Shown: positions 10,547-18,314 of the stretch, one piece after another
Layout: each line of letters begins with the position of its first letter
Numbering within the stretch: position 1 is the first letter of the stretch
Assembly (NCBI GenBank): GCA_965212125.1
Contig: OZ243045.1
Location: 620,001-684,000, forward strand
Length of the DNA: 64,000 nucleotides
Source: CAYRJD01 sp965212125
GTDB lineage: Bacteria > Actinomycetota > Acidimicrobiia > Acidimicrobiales > Poriferisodalaceae
Direction of reading: 5' to 3'
The notes under the pieces: model-generated
What the model was told of the DNA's origin: nothing
The model's input: the letters and a program-made list of their open reading frames with translations, nothing else
Database searches by the model: none
Program-made: the position numbers and the translations under genes

Positions 10547-10589
10547 CCGGCGGGTTTGGCGCTAGCCCTAGCGCTAGCTCTTGCCCTAG
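10543..10589. repeat. CTAG-rich stretch at a convergent gene junction
   Basis: Five CTAG tetramers occur in 47 bp (starting at 10543, 10562, 10568, 10574 and 10586). The first and last overlap the TAG stops of the two converging genes. CTAG is normally one of the rarest tetramers in bacterial DNA, so the density is notable. A comparable cluster, four in 28 bp, lies at 24494-24521, also at a convergent junction. Confidence 0.8.
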
Positions 10590-12211
10590 CCCCAGGCGCG
10601 GGCGACAGCGCGGGGCAGTTCTTCAATCCACTGGATCAGGTCGTGCCCGCACACACGCTCGGTCCAATGATGCGGCGACTTAGCGAAGTGCAGCCAAGCC
10701 GCCCAAGCGTGGGTCGCTTCAAAAAACGGCCCCTCCAAAGTGCCCGCACAAAGATGCACGAACGGCGCCTTGTCTGCCTCCCAACCCATCCGCTCATTGG
10801 GCGGCAGGCCGGTTGAGTAAGCGATGCAGTGACCGAAGTGCTCGCGGTGCATGTGGCCGGTCGCTAGCGCATGCCCGCCCCCATCGGAGCAGCCGAACAC
10901 GGCTCGCTTGTCTCGCTCATCGGACACGCCGAAGTTGTCTTGCGCCCATTTCGCCAACTCGGTCACGAAAAACTGCTGGTGGCGGTCAAAGCGTTTGTCG
11001 TCGAAGCCGGGCAGATACTCCAGCGCTCGCTCGTTGCTGTAGGCGCTCATCGGCGCGGCGTGCGCGGCGACTAGCACAAAGCGGGGGAGCGTCCCGGCGG
11101 TGATGCCCGCATCGATGCGGCGGATGTAGGGCGCAACGCCGTTCCCGTCTGTGGAGTAGAGCACTGGCAGCTTCTCACTGTTTTGGTGGTTCGGCGGCAG
11201 GTAGGCGGTGACTAGTCGATTTTCGCGCAGGGCGGTGCTTGACAGCGCCTCGGTGATAACGCTGCCGGCTAGTTGGTCGTCGGGCGTGGACGCCAACTCA
11301 GCGGGTGCGTCCGCACCACGGAAGCGATGGTCAACCGGGCCGCGCATGCCTCCGCCGGCCAGTCCGCCGAGCTCGTCAATCTCCCAAAAGCCGTAGCCGA
11401 TGACGGCTTCGCTCAGGCGTTCAAGACGCACCGTTAGCGTCCATAGTTGCTCGCCGCCGTCGGGGTTGACGGCTCGGTTGGATGTGGCTGCGCCGCCCGG
11501 GTCGTCGGCTCGCTCTAGATCGCCAGCCCGCCATAACGGCAGTTCGAATACCGGTCCTGCGATCAGCCCGAAGCGGCTGGCAGACCTGCAAGCAAAGGTC
11601 AGCTCGTCGCCATCGGCCCAAGCGCCCTGCGGCTGATCGTCAAGTTTGGATTGCAGCCACTCAGGGCTGGGATTGCGCCACACCCGCGCAAAGCCCTGCG
11701 CAGGCGTTGAGCTCGCTGCCGCCGCGCCGCTGGCACTCCCGGCCCGCTCGGCCGCCGCCCGCTCGTTCAGTTGCTGGATCTGCGCCTGGCGCTCACGCAA
11801 GGTCGGCACCCCAGCCTGCTGGCGTATCTCATCTGTGATTGACGCATCAATCGGCGCCAGCATCAGGTCGCCTTGATGGCGGTTGGTCACGGTGCCGAAG
11901 CCCTGCGGCCGCCCGCTCATCAGGTTTATCCGATCGACACATTCCGCAAACAAAACACCCGCCCCAGCCACGGAATCCCGATGCGCCTTGGCCGCTAGCT
12001 CGGCGGCCTTGGGCAAGGCCTGCGCCGGTCCGTAAACCGCCAAAGCGCGGGCGGCACGCAAAGCGGTTGCGCCGGTTGCGCCGTCCAGATCATCGGCCAG
12101 AGCAAGCTGGCGCGCCAGCACGGCCACAGCGCCAGGGTCGTCACCGCTGTCCGGCGCCGCAGCCTGCTCCAGCGCAGACAAGAGTTGATTCAGGTCGCCC
12201 GACTCAGCCAT
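10586..12211 (-). CDS. esterase-D/enterochelin-esterase-like protein with an N-terminal DUF6624-like region
   Basis: The protein is 541 residues from the ATG at 12211; a GTG at 12238 is less likely. The C-terminal half is an esterase D-like alpha/beta hydrolase: LPVLYSTDGNGV, FVTELAKWAQ, the nucleophile elbow G-C-S-D-G-G and a late His in CGHDL. The N-terminal half has an FGT-x(17)-PID-x(7)-RQQAG pattern that resembles small DUF6624-type proteins, preceded by helices. There is no signal peptide, so it should be cytoplasmic. The combination looks like a fusion. Its tie to benzoate metabolism is positional only, and the substrate is unknown. Confidence 0.7.
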   Translation of the reverse strand: MAESGDLNQLLSALEQAAAPDSGDDPGAVAVLARQLALADDLDGATGATALRAARALAVYGPAQALPKAAELAAKAHRDSVAGAGVLFAECVDRINLMSGRPQGFGTVTNRHQGDLMLAPIDASITDEIRQQAGVPTLRERQAQIQQLNERAAAERAGSASGAAAASSTPAQGFARVWRNPSPEWLQSKLDDQPQGAWADGDELTFACRSASRFGLIAGPVFELPLWRAGDLERADDPGGAATSNRAVNPDGGEQLWTLTVRLERLSEAVIGYGFWEIDELGGLAGGGMRGPVDHRFRGADAPAELASTPDDQLAGSVITEALSSTALRENRLVTAYLPPNHQNSEKLPVLYSTDGNGVAPYIRRIDAGITAGTLPRFVLVAAHAAPMSAYSNERALEYLPGFDDKRFDRHQQFFVTELAKWAQDNFGVSDERDKRAVFGCSDGGGHALATGHMHREHFGHCIAYSTGLPPNERMGWEADKAPFVHLCAGTLEGPFFEATHAWAAWLHFAKSPHHWTERVCGHDLIQWIEELPRAVARAWG

Positions 12212-12275
12212 TCGCACGCATTCTGGCAGCGGCACCACGGCTGCGCACCAACTCCGGCAGGGCTAATCTGCGCCC

Positions 12276-13058
12276 ATGGCAGATTCCGAACCACTAGTAA
12301 TCACAGAGCAGCGCGGCTACGTGCAGATCATGACGCTAAATCGCCCCGAAGCGATGAACGCCTTCAACACCGCCTTGTCGGAGGCTTTGGCGCAAACCCT
12401 TGAGGAGTTTGACGCCGACGATTCGGTGCGGGTGGGCGTGCTGACCGGAGCCGGGCGGGCCTTCAGCGCAGGCATGGATCTAAAGCAGTTCGCCAGCGGC
12501 GGGCTTGACGCCATGCCGCTAGCCAGCGATCGTGGCTTCGGCGGCATAACGGAGCGCGCTTGCCAAAAGCCACTCGTGGCGGCGGTTGAAGGCGTGGCGT
12601 TTGCGGGCGGGCTGGAAGTAGCGCTGTCGTGTGACCTGATCGTGGCGTCGGAGGGCACTCGCCTGGGAATACCCGAAGTGGGTGTGGGGCTGTTCGCCGG
12701 CGCCGGCGCTTTGTTGCGCTTGCCTCGCCAGCTGCCATACAGCCTGGCGATGGAGATGGCGCTGACGGCCGATCCGATTACCGCTGAGGTAGCGCATCAG
12801 CACGGAATGGTGAACCGGGTGTGCCCGAAGGGGGAGTCGGTGGCGGTGGCGGTGGAGCTGGCCGAACGCATCGCTCGCAACGCACCCAAAGGGGTCAGGG
12901 CGTCAAAGCAGATTCTGCAAGAGGTGCTGGGCGTCTCCGAGGCGGACTTCTGGGAGTTTCAGCGGCCGTTTATGGCGGATGTGTTTGGGTCTGAGGATGC
13001 GATAGAGGGTGCGACTGCGTTCGCCGAAAAGCGTGATCCGAACTGGCAGGACAAGTAG
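12276..13058 (+). CDS. enoyl-CoA hydratase/isomerase (crotonase) family protein
   Basis: The 260-residue crotonase has the two oxyanion-hole segments (GAGRAFSAGMDLKQF and AVEGVAFAGGLEVALSCD) and the acid-bearing stretch LGIPEVGVGLFAGAGALLRLP. The C-terminal region has FMADVFGSEDAIEGATAFAEKRDPNW, as is usual. It would hydrate or isomerise an enoyl-CoA, plausibly in beta-oxidation of the dehydroadipyl-CoA made by the box enzymes or of other acids. It lies 64 bp from the divergent esterase start at 12211, and converges on the small SHOCT-like gene. Confidence 0.85.
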   Translation: MADSEPLVITEQRGYVQIMTLNRPEAMNAFNTALSEALAQTLEEFDADDSVRVGVLTGAGRAFSAGMDLKQFASGGLDAMPLASDRGFGGITERACQKPLVAAVEGVAFAGGLEVALSCDLIVASEGTRLGIPEVGVGLFAGAGALLRLPRQLPYSLAMEMALTADPITAEVAHQHGMVNRVCPKGESVAVAVELAERIARNAPKGVRASKQILQEVLGVSEADFWEFQRPFMADVFGSEDAIEGATAFAEKRDPNWQDK

Positions 13059-13088
13059 CCGGCGCGGGCGGCTAGTCCGCTGAGATAG

Positions 13089-13385
13089 CTAGTCCGCGGA
13101 GATGCGGGCCAGCAGCTCTATCTTGCGTTCCTCGTATTCGTCAAAGGTGATCTCTTCTTTGTCGAAGGCACCCTGAAGCTCTTCAACTAGCCGCAGCAGA
13201 TCCGCTGGCGCAATCTCCTTATCAAGGTTGCCGTCTAGCTGCACCTCTTCGCCTTCGGGCTCCACGCCCGGCAACGGCGTTCCGTCGGGGGCACGACCGA
13301 GCCGCTTAGAGCGCTTGGCTTCGGCCCGAGCCTTTTTGGCACGATCTCTTTGGAGTTTCTCAAACGTTGTACGACTTGCAGCCAT
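13089..13385 (-). CDS. small basic protein with SHOCT-like C-terminus
   Basis: The 98-residue protein begins at the ATG at 13385 (MAASRTTFEKLQRD). Upstream in-frame starts would add residues without the same character. Residues 1-30 are strongly basic and helical (KKARAEAKRSKR), the centre is Pro/Gly/Glu-rich, and residues 65-95 form a SHOCT-like hairpin of helices (LVEELQGAFDKEEITFDEYEERK). SHOCT segments often mediate oligomerisation or membrane association of other domains. Function is unknown. The 250 bp upstream of its start, to 13636, shows no convincing gene. Confidence 0.7.
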   Translation of the reverse strand: MAASRTTFEKLQRDRAKKARAEAKRSKRLGRAPDGTPLPGVEPEGEEVQLDGNLDKEIAPADLLRLVEELQGAFDKEEITFDEYEERKIELLARISAD

Positions 13386-13636
13386 GATGAAGACTCCTTT
13401 TGGGCTTGGCTTTGCAGAGGCTTTAGTGCAGCACTGCGGTCGTAGCGCCAACGGCTACTTGACCAGCTATGGCTCCGCCATTGGTGAAGGTCTGGTTGCG
13501 GCTATCGCAAAGACTTCATCGCCTGGCAGCGCCGCGTTAAAGGGTAGCGGTTTGCGGTTGGAATTCGTTGTATCTGGGTCTCTGCGCTGGCTGGTTTGAT
13601 GACGGCCCGCCGCTGGCTGGGTAGCTGCTAGGCGAG

Positions 13637-14818
13637 TCAGCGCAGCTGTGCGTAAAACGCCCGCACGTCGTCAATGAACAGGTCGGGCTGCTCAAACGCC
13701 GCGAAGTGCCCGCCCTGCGATATATCGGTCCAGCGGCGAATGTCGGTGTAGATGGACTCCGACCAAGACCGCAGCGGCGGGATGATCTCCTTGGGAAACT
13801 TCGCCACCGCGGTCGGCACCGCCACGGGTTCACTGCCGAGGTTGCGAAAGCTCTCCCAATAAAGCCGACCCGACGACCCCGCCGTGGCGTTCAGCCAGTA
13901 CAGCATGATGTTGTCAAGCATCTCATCACGGCTAAGCGCATTTTCGGGGTGCCCGTCGCAGTCGGTCCAAGACCAAAACTTCTCCAGAATCCAGGCCGCC
14001 TGACCCGCCGGTGAGTCGGTCAGGCCGTAGGCGAGAGTCTGCGGGCGAGTTGATTGCTGCGTGGAATAACCCGAATCCCACTTGCGGTAGTGCTCAAGCG
14101 CGGCGAATGCGGCGATTTCCTCTTCGGTTGGGTCGCCGGCATCTTCGGGGCGGCTGCCCGCCATCACCATGTTGAGGTGAATGCCCAGACACATGTCGGG
14201 GTGGCGCGCACCGATGGCGGTGGTCACGCCCGCACCCCAGTCGCCGCCCTGTGCGCCGAAGCGCGCATAGCCCAAGCCAGCCATCAGCTGCGCCCAGGCG
14301 TCAGCGATGCGTTCAACTCCCCAGCCGGTTTCGGCCGGTTTGCCGCTGAAGCCGTAGCCGGGCAGCGACGGGCACACAACGTGGAAGGCGTCGGCGGAGT
14401 TGCCACCGTGGGCGGCGGGGTCGGTTAGCGGTTCGATTACCTTGTGAAACTCCACCACCGATCCGGGCCAGCCGTGTGTGATGATGAGCGGCACGGCGTT
14501 TTCGTTGGGGGAGCGGGCGTGGATGAAGTGGATGTCCAGAGCGGCGATGCTGTCGGCGGCGGTGCTGGCTGCGTCTAGCGGTGCCGTGAACTGATCGAAG
14601 CGGTTGAGCATTGCCTCACGAGCTCGCCAGTCGTAGTCGTTGGCCCAGTAGTCGCACACCTCTTGCACATAGCTGAGCGGCACGCCTTGGGTCCAGTCGT
14701 CCACGGGTTCGGCTTCGGGCCAGCGGGTGTTGTTTAGGCGGGTCTTCAAGTCGTCTAGCACGGCGTCGGGCACGTCAATGCGAAATGGGGTTGCGGTGAA
14801 CTCAGATTGTGATGCCAT
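13637..14818 (-). CDS. epoxide hydrolase (EHN-domain family)
   Basis: The 393-residue protein begins with an EHN domain (ATPFRIDVPDAVLDDLKTRL, then RWPE). The alpha/beta-hydrolase core follows, with HGWPGS as the oxyanion motif and GGDWG as the nucleophile elbow, so the nucleophile is Asp, as in true epoxide hydrolases. The late His lies in GGHFAAFEQPD. It would open an epoxide to a diol. Proximity to the benzoyl-CoA epoxidase genes suggests detoxifying or processing aromatic epoxides, but it is not in their operon. The 129-bp gap to the next promoter region is non-coding. Confidence 0.87.
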   Translation of the reverse strand: MASQSEFTATPFRIDVPDAVLDDLKTRLNNTRWPEAEPVDDWTQGVPLSYVQEVCDYWANDYDWRAREAMLNRFDQFTAPLDAASTAADSIAALDIHFIHARSPNENAVPLIITHGWPGSVVEFHKVIEPLTDPAAHGGNSADAFHVVCPSLPGYGFSGKPAETGWGVERIADAWAQLMAGLGYARFGAQGGDWGAGVTTAIGARHPDMCLGIHLNMVMAGSRPEDAGDPTEEEIAAFAALEHYRKWDSGYSTQQSTRPQTLAYGLTDSPAGQAAWILEKFWSWTDCDGHPENALSRDEMLDNIMLYWLNATAGSSGRLYWESFRNLGSEPVAVPTAVAKFPKEIIPPLRSWSESIYTDIRRWTDISQGGHFAAFEQPDLFIDDVRAFYAQLR

Positions 14819-14970
14819 TCGTTTGGCCTTCCTTCAGGGGTGGGTTTTCCCTAGCAGGTGAAGTCTTAGCAGGTGAAGCGGCGCAGCGCTAGCTGGCGTG
14901 GCGTGAATCCCAGGAAAGATCCCAGCAAAGCTAGGTAAATCAAGGGCTTGCGGGGGTTTGGGATTTGCGA

Positions 14971-14979
14971 GGGGGGGGG
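14971..14979. repeat. G9 homopolymer directly upstream of a -35 box
   Basis: Nine G residues run from 14971 to 14979, followed by CGAC and then the TTGAAA -35 element at 14984. A G8 tract occupies the same place before the sister promoter at 17761. Tracts of this length are prone to replication slippage, so promoter strength may vary between cells. Confidence 0.9.
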
Positions 14980-14983
14980 CGAC

Positions 14984-15012
14984 TTGAAATGCGCGTGCGG
15001 TGTGTTTACGCT
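14984..15012 (+). promoter_or_regulatory. sigma-70-type promoter of the metalloprotease gene
   Basis: TTGAAA (14984-14989) and TACGCT (15007-15012) are separated by exactly 17 bp. The sister promoter at 17761-17789 has the same spacing and a -35 of TTGACA. Similarity between the two regions extends upstream to about 14920 and 17695. Transcription should start near 15018-15020, which rules out translation starts further upstream. Confidence 0.7.
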
Positions 15013-15028
15013 TATGGGTAATTCATAT

Positions 15029-15078
15029 CCGGCCGTTCCTAAGAGCCGGTTGACTCCTAGGGATCTCGGAAAATCCTT
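15029..15078 (+). ncRNA. 5' leader with two hairpins, copy 1
   Basis: The predicted leader has a first stem CCGGC/GCCGG (15029-15049) and a second stem AGGGAT/ATCCTT (15059-15078) whose loop contains GGAAA. The ribosome site GGGTGGGG begins right after the second stem. The same two hairpins recur in the leader at 17806-17852 with paired changes, which supports RNA structure. It matches no riboswitch class that I know. Confidence 0.5.
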
Positions 15079-15088
15079 GGGTGGGGAC

Positions 15089-17599
15089 GTGTCTAAGAAA
15101 TTGGCAGTGATCTCAGTAGCAGTGCTTTTGGCGCTAGTGCTGTTACTGGTCATCTCAGAAATCTTTGTGGGCTCCCCGCAGTCCACTCAGGCGGCTAGCA
15201 GCTCTTATGAGGTGCTTGTTGACGCAGACGACGATCCCAACACGCCTAGCACGCGCGAGTTTGCTGGTGCCACCCGCTATGAAACGTCGCTTGCCATCGC
15301 TAAGCGCTACATTGAAGCTGCTAAGGAAGCTGGAACTCCTCCAACCACTGCGATCTTTGCCTCAGGTGAGCATTTGTTTGATGCGTTCGCCGCTGCGGGG
15401 CTCGCGGGAACTCTCAACGCGCCGGTGATTTTGACACCGCCTGACGAGCTACTTGATTCTGCGGCTCGACTTATTAGTGATGCAGGTATTTCAAAAGTAA
15501 TCGTTTTGGGTGGGCTGCAAGTAGTTTCTTTCAAGCTGCTTTCCGCATTAAATAAATTGCCAGAAGTGCAGAAGGTTGAGCACCTTAGCAGCCGCAACCG
15601 CTATATCACCGCAGCTTTAATTGCCAGAGAAATGGGTCCCATCGGTACTTATTGCAACAACGGGCAAGCATCAGTATTTTTGGTGAATGGTGATTCACCT
15701 CCATCCCCGTATGTGGCTTTGGTGGGTCCGATCTCCTACGCTATGGGCATACCAATCTTGCTAACGTCTTCCCAAGGTGTGCCCGACAAAACTAAACAAG
15801 TACTGGAAGACCTGGAAATTGAGCATGTAATCGCGGTTGGTGACTTAAGTGGAGTTGAAGAGGAGTTGCTGGCTACTGGAATCAACACTGTTACATCAAT
15901 TTCTGGCAAAAATCAGTTTGCAACATCAGTCTCGCTAATTGAGCATCTTAAAAAGTGTACAGAGTTTACGCTAAGTGATAGCTCTGTCGCACTGGTTAGC
16001 AGTGCTGCTCTTGCCGAAGGCATCAGTGCAGCTCCAATATTGGGCCAAGGTCTTGCGCAAAACAATAGAGTTACTCCAATATTGCTGGTTAGCCCTGATA
16101 GCTTTCCTGCTGATGTAAATGATTATTTACTTACCACAAATGCGCCAACTGCGATCACAGCAATTGGAGGCATGAATGCCATACCGCACTTTGTTGCTGA
16201 AGCAGCGGTGTCAGCTGCGAATGGGCTAAGCTATGATCACGCGGCAGAACCAGCTAAAATCACTGAGGGCACCCAGAATGAGTGCAGGCTGGTTGGTACA
16301 AATAACATAGGGGGCCACGTAGATTCTGGTGATGTTGTTCATGGTGATGATGGGCATACTCATGATGACGTTACGGTAGGGTTTCCCCTCCCAAGTTGGG
16401 CTGCGCCCTCAGTTGGTGCTTTCAGAGTTGCAGTGCTTTACGTGGACTTCCCTGATGCGTCTGCGGTAAATAGGGATTTTGACTATCACTCTGCGCAGCT
16501 AGCGAAAGCTGAGCAATACCTAGAGTTGGTTAGTTATGGGCAACTAGATGTTCAATTTACTCCCCATAACGTTTGGCTGCGAGCAAGCGATAACTGGAGG
16601 ACATTCAGCAGGAATCCAGGATTACTTTCTCCTTCTTTGATTGCTAGCGAAGCTATTAGCTTAGCATCCGGCGAGTTTAGATTTGCCGAAGGGTATGATG
16701 CGATTATGGTTGTAGCTCCTCAAGAGTTTTTTGGAGGCGGCGCAGCCGATTCTTTTGTCGAAACCTCAGGGATACAGTTTTTTGATATCAAAAACTTCAC
16801 GGTTGTGAATGGATTGTATGCACCTTCAGGGGATGGAAGAAATGCTGAATGGTGGACGATCGCTGCACATGAACTTGTGCATACTTTTGGGTTAGTTGAT
16901 CTTTACCCGTATGATGGTAGGTTTGTGAACCAGCCTTCCGCCCGGCTGCCGGATAGTATGCTGTGGGCTAGGATTGAGTTCGGGATCATGGGCTTTAGAG
17001 GTTTCTATCCAATTAGCCTCCATGATTCTCGATTTTATGAGGATGTAGATCCGTCATCTAATTTTCAGACAGACTCAGGTACCTTTATAAACGCAAGTCA
17101 ATTTCCTATGGAAATGTTATCCTGGCATCGGTGGCAGCTTGGCTGGGTGCAAGACAGCGCGATAGCTTGTCTAGGGCTTGGCGAGATAGATACGACATTG
17201 CGGCTTAGCCCTATTGCAAATCCAAATGGTACTTCAATGATTGTAATACCAACTAGCAGCTTCACCGGAACTGTAATTGAATCCCGTCGTGCCATCGGCT
17301 ACGACGGAAGGTCAGTACGAACCGTAACTTGTTGTGAAGGAGGTACTGAAAAGATACCCTCTACAAGTCTTGAGCAGGAAGGCCTGCTTATTTATGAAGT
17401 TGACACTTCAATTGATACTGGTCAACGCCCAATAGCGTTTCCCTTTTCTGAGCCTGAAGATCAGCGAATTCTCTCTTCAATCCCAATTCTGCCAGTGGGA
17501 GAAACAGCCTCTATTACTCTTGCTGACGGCACCAAGCTAGAAATCTCACTTGAAGCTGACGATGGACGGTTTCATACGGTCCGTGTTACTCGCTCATAA
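15089..17599 (+). CDS. cell-wall-binding-repeat protein with M6-like metalloprotease domain
   Basis: The start is the GTG at 15089, because the promoter lies at 14984-15012 and a ribosome site and basic signal peptide follow (MSKKLAVISV, ending near STQAA). The 836-residue protein has CWB2-type cell-wall-binding repeats (AGATRYETSLAIAKRYIEA, then VIVLGG and TAIGGMNAIP) over about residues 35-380. A His/Asp-rich linker follows, then a secreted zinc-protease domain with HELVHTFGLVDLY (HExxHxxGxxD) and a Met-turn GIMGF, as in immune-inhibitor-A/M6 proteases. It should sit on the cell surface and cut proteins. Third-position bases are more AT-rich than in the upstream genes. A perfect hairpin follows at 17640. 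Confidence 0.85.
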   Translation: MSKKLAVISVAVLLALVLLLVISEIFVGSPQSTQAASSSYEVLVDADDDPNTPSTREFAGATRYETSLAIAKRYIEAAKEAGTPPTTAIFASGEHLFDAFAAAGLAGTLNAPVILTPPDELLDSAARLISDAGISKVIVLGGLQVVSFKLLSALNKLPEVQKVEHLSSRNRYITAALIAREMGPIGTYCNNGQASVFLVNGDSPPSPYVALVGPISYAMGIPILLTSSQGVPDKTKQVLEDLEIEHVIAVGDLSGVEEELLATGINTVTSISGKNQFATSVSLIEHLKKCTEFTLSDSSVALVSSAALAEGISAAPILGQGLAQNNRVTPILLVSPDSFPADVNDYLLTTNAPTAITAIGGMNAIPHFVAEAAVSAANGLSYDHAAEPAKITEGTQNECRLVGTNNIGGHVDSGDVVHGDDGHTHDDVTVGFPLPSWAAPSVGAFRVAVLYVDFPDASAVNRDFDYHSAQLAKAEQYLELVSYGQLDVQFTPHNVWLRASDNWRTFSRNPGLLSPSLIASEAISLASGEFRFAEGYDAIMVVAPQEFFGGGAADSFVETSGIQFFDIKNFTVVNGLYAPSGDGRNAEWWTIAAHELVHTFGLVDLYPYDGRFVNQPSARLPDSMLWARIEFGIMGFRGFYPISLHDSRFYEDVDPSSNFQTDSGTFINASQFPMEMLSWHRWQLGWVQDSAIACLGLGEIDTTLRLSPIANPNGTSMIVIPTSSFTGTVIESRRAIGYDGRSVRTVTCCEGGTEKIPSTSLEQEGLLIYEVDTSIDTGQRPIAFPFSEPEDQRILSSIPILPVGETASITLADGTKLEISLEADDGRFHTVRVTRS

Positions 17600-17639
17600 C
17601 GGCTGATCCCAAGCCCTCCTGACAGACAGAAGCTGCTCT

Positions 17640-17656
17640 AGCAATCGAAGATTGCT
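17640..17656 (+). terminator. perfect hairpin after the metalloprotease gene
   Basis: AGCAATC-GAA-GATTGCT is a 7-bp stem with a triloop, 41 bp after the metalloprotease stop and upstream of the next promoter. There is no strong T-run, only an AT-rich stretch further on (ATCTTATTGTCAT). It could end the upstream transcript or be an inverted-repeat binding site. Confidence 0.4.
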
Positions 17657-17748
17657 CGCAATTGATGGGAATGCCATCTTATTGTCATACTGTGAACCCC
17701 TGGAAAGCTAGGTAGATCAAGGGTTTGCGGAGGTTTGAGGATTTGCGA

Positions 17749-17756
17749 GGGGGGGG
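17749..17756. repeat. G8 homopolymer directly upstream of a -35 box
   Basis: Eight G residues are followed by TGAC and then TTGACA at 17761. The arrangement matches the G9 tract at 14971 but is one base shorter, as expected if the tract length changes by slippage. Confidence 0.9.
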
Positions 17757-17760
17757 TGAC

Positions 17761-17789
17761 TTGACATGCGTATGCGGTGTGCCTACGCT
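17761..17789 (+). promoter_or_regulatory. sigma-70-type promoter of the small secreted-protein operon
   Basis: A consensus TTGACA (17761-17766) and TACGCT (17784-17789) flank a 17-bp spacer. The spacer and flanks are nearly identical to the promoter at 14984-15012, indicating a duplicated module of roughly 180 bp that reaches from about 17695 to the start codon at 17865. Confidence 0.75.
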
Positions 17790-17805
17790 GGGGAGCAAGT
17801 CATAT

Positions 17806-17852
17806 CCGGCCATTCAAGGGCTGGTGGGTTCCCGGGATGCTGGAAAAATCCC
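17806..17852 (+). ncRNA. 5' leader with two hairpins, copy 2
   Basis: The first stem CCGGCC/GGCTGG (17806-17824) uses a G-U pair where copy 1 has G-C. The second stem GGGAT/ATCCC (17834-17852) has a loop ending in GGAAAA. The ribosome site AAGGGGGAG follows immediately, before the GTG at 17865. Conservation of stems with compensating changes suggests a structured regulatory leader. Confidence 0.5.
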
Positions 17853-17864
17853 TAAGGGGGAGCC

Positions 17865-18281
17865 GTGCGACAAAAACTGGCAGTGGTGTCAATATCAGTC
17901 CTGTTGGCGGTGGCGACGCCATTGGTGTTCTTAGCTAGTCCGGCTAGCGCGCAAGAGCAGCAAGACGAGCAGCAGCAAGAAGATGGGTTAAGTCAGGTGG
18001 CCTTTTATTGCGTTGAAGGCGTAGATGATTGTTTTGCGACATCTTGCGCAGGTCCCATAGAGGCTCTTTCAGAGTCATTACAACAAGCAGTGGTAGGGAA
18101 TGGTGTAACTGTCGGATCTGTGGTTCAGTTCAGATTTATGCTTGCGATATTACCATCGGCTCCGCTAGACAGTTTGACAGGTGGGCAGTGGCGATCAATT
18201 TACAACGATGCTTGGTGCTCGAAGGCCGAAACACCTGGCGTTCCACTAAGCGATCTGCTGACTGACTTGTTTCCTTGGTGA
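17865..18281 (+). CDS. small secreted Cys-containing protein 1, function unknown
   Basis: The 138-residue product starts at a GTG after a strong ribosome site. It has a Sec signal peptide (MRQKLAVVSISVLL, cleavage after SPASA) followed by a Gln/Glu-rich stretch. The mature part has Cys in FYCVEGVDDCFATSC and a late AWCSKAETPGVP. The C-terminal pattern (a hydrophobic segment with Leu-Asp, about 20 residues, then W-C and an E-x-P tail) resembles the ends of the two following proteins, so all three look like diverged paralogues. I recognise no family. It is the first gene after the repeated promoter and leader and is probably co-transcribed with the next two. Confidence 0.75.
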   Translation: MRQKLAVVSISVLLAVATPLVFLASPASAQEQQDEQQQEDGLSQVAFYCVEGVDDCFATSCAGPIEALSESLQQAVVGNGVTVGSVVQFRFMLAILPSAPLDSLTGGQWRSIYNDAWCSKAETPGVPLSDLLTDLFPW

Positions 18282-18314
18282 TCTATCTGGCTTAGGGAGG
18301 TAAGGAAAATAATC

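Noticed and set aside
13228..13599. Plus-strand open frame across the SHOCT-like gene
   Set aside because: It runs antisense through a gene with a sensible protein and has no recognisable domains; GC-rich DNA often leaves such frames open.
14948..15088. Upstream start for the metalloprotease at 14948
   Set aside because: It would place the promoter boxes inside the coding region, and the signal peptide begins only at the GTG at 15089.
15029..15088. Leader as a known c-di-GMP, c-di-AMP or SAM riboswitch
   Set aside because: None of the conserved cores of those classes is present; only two simple hairpins are seen.
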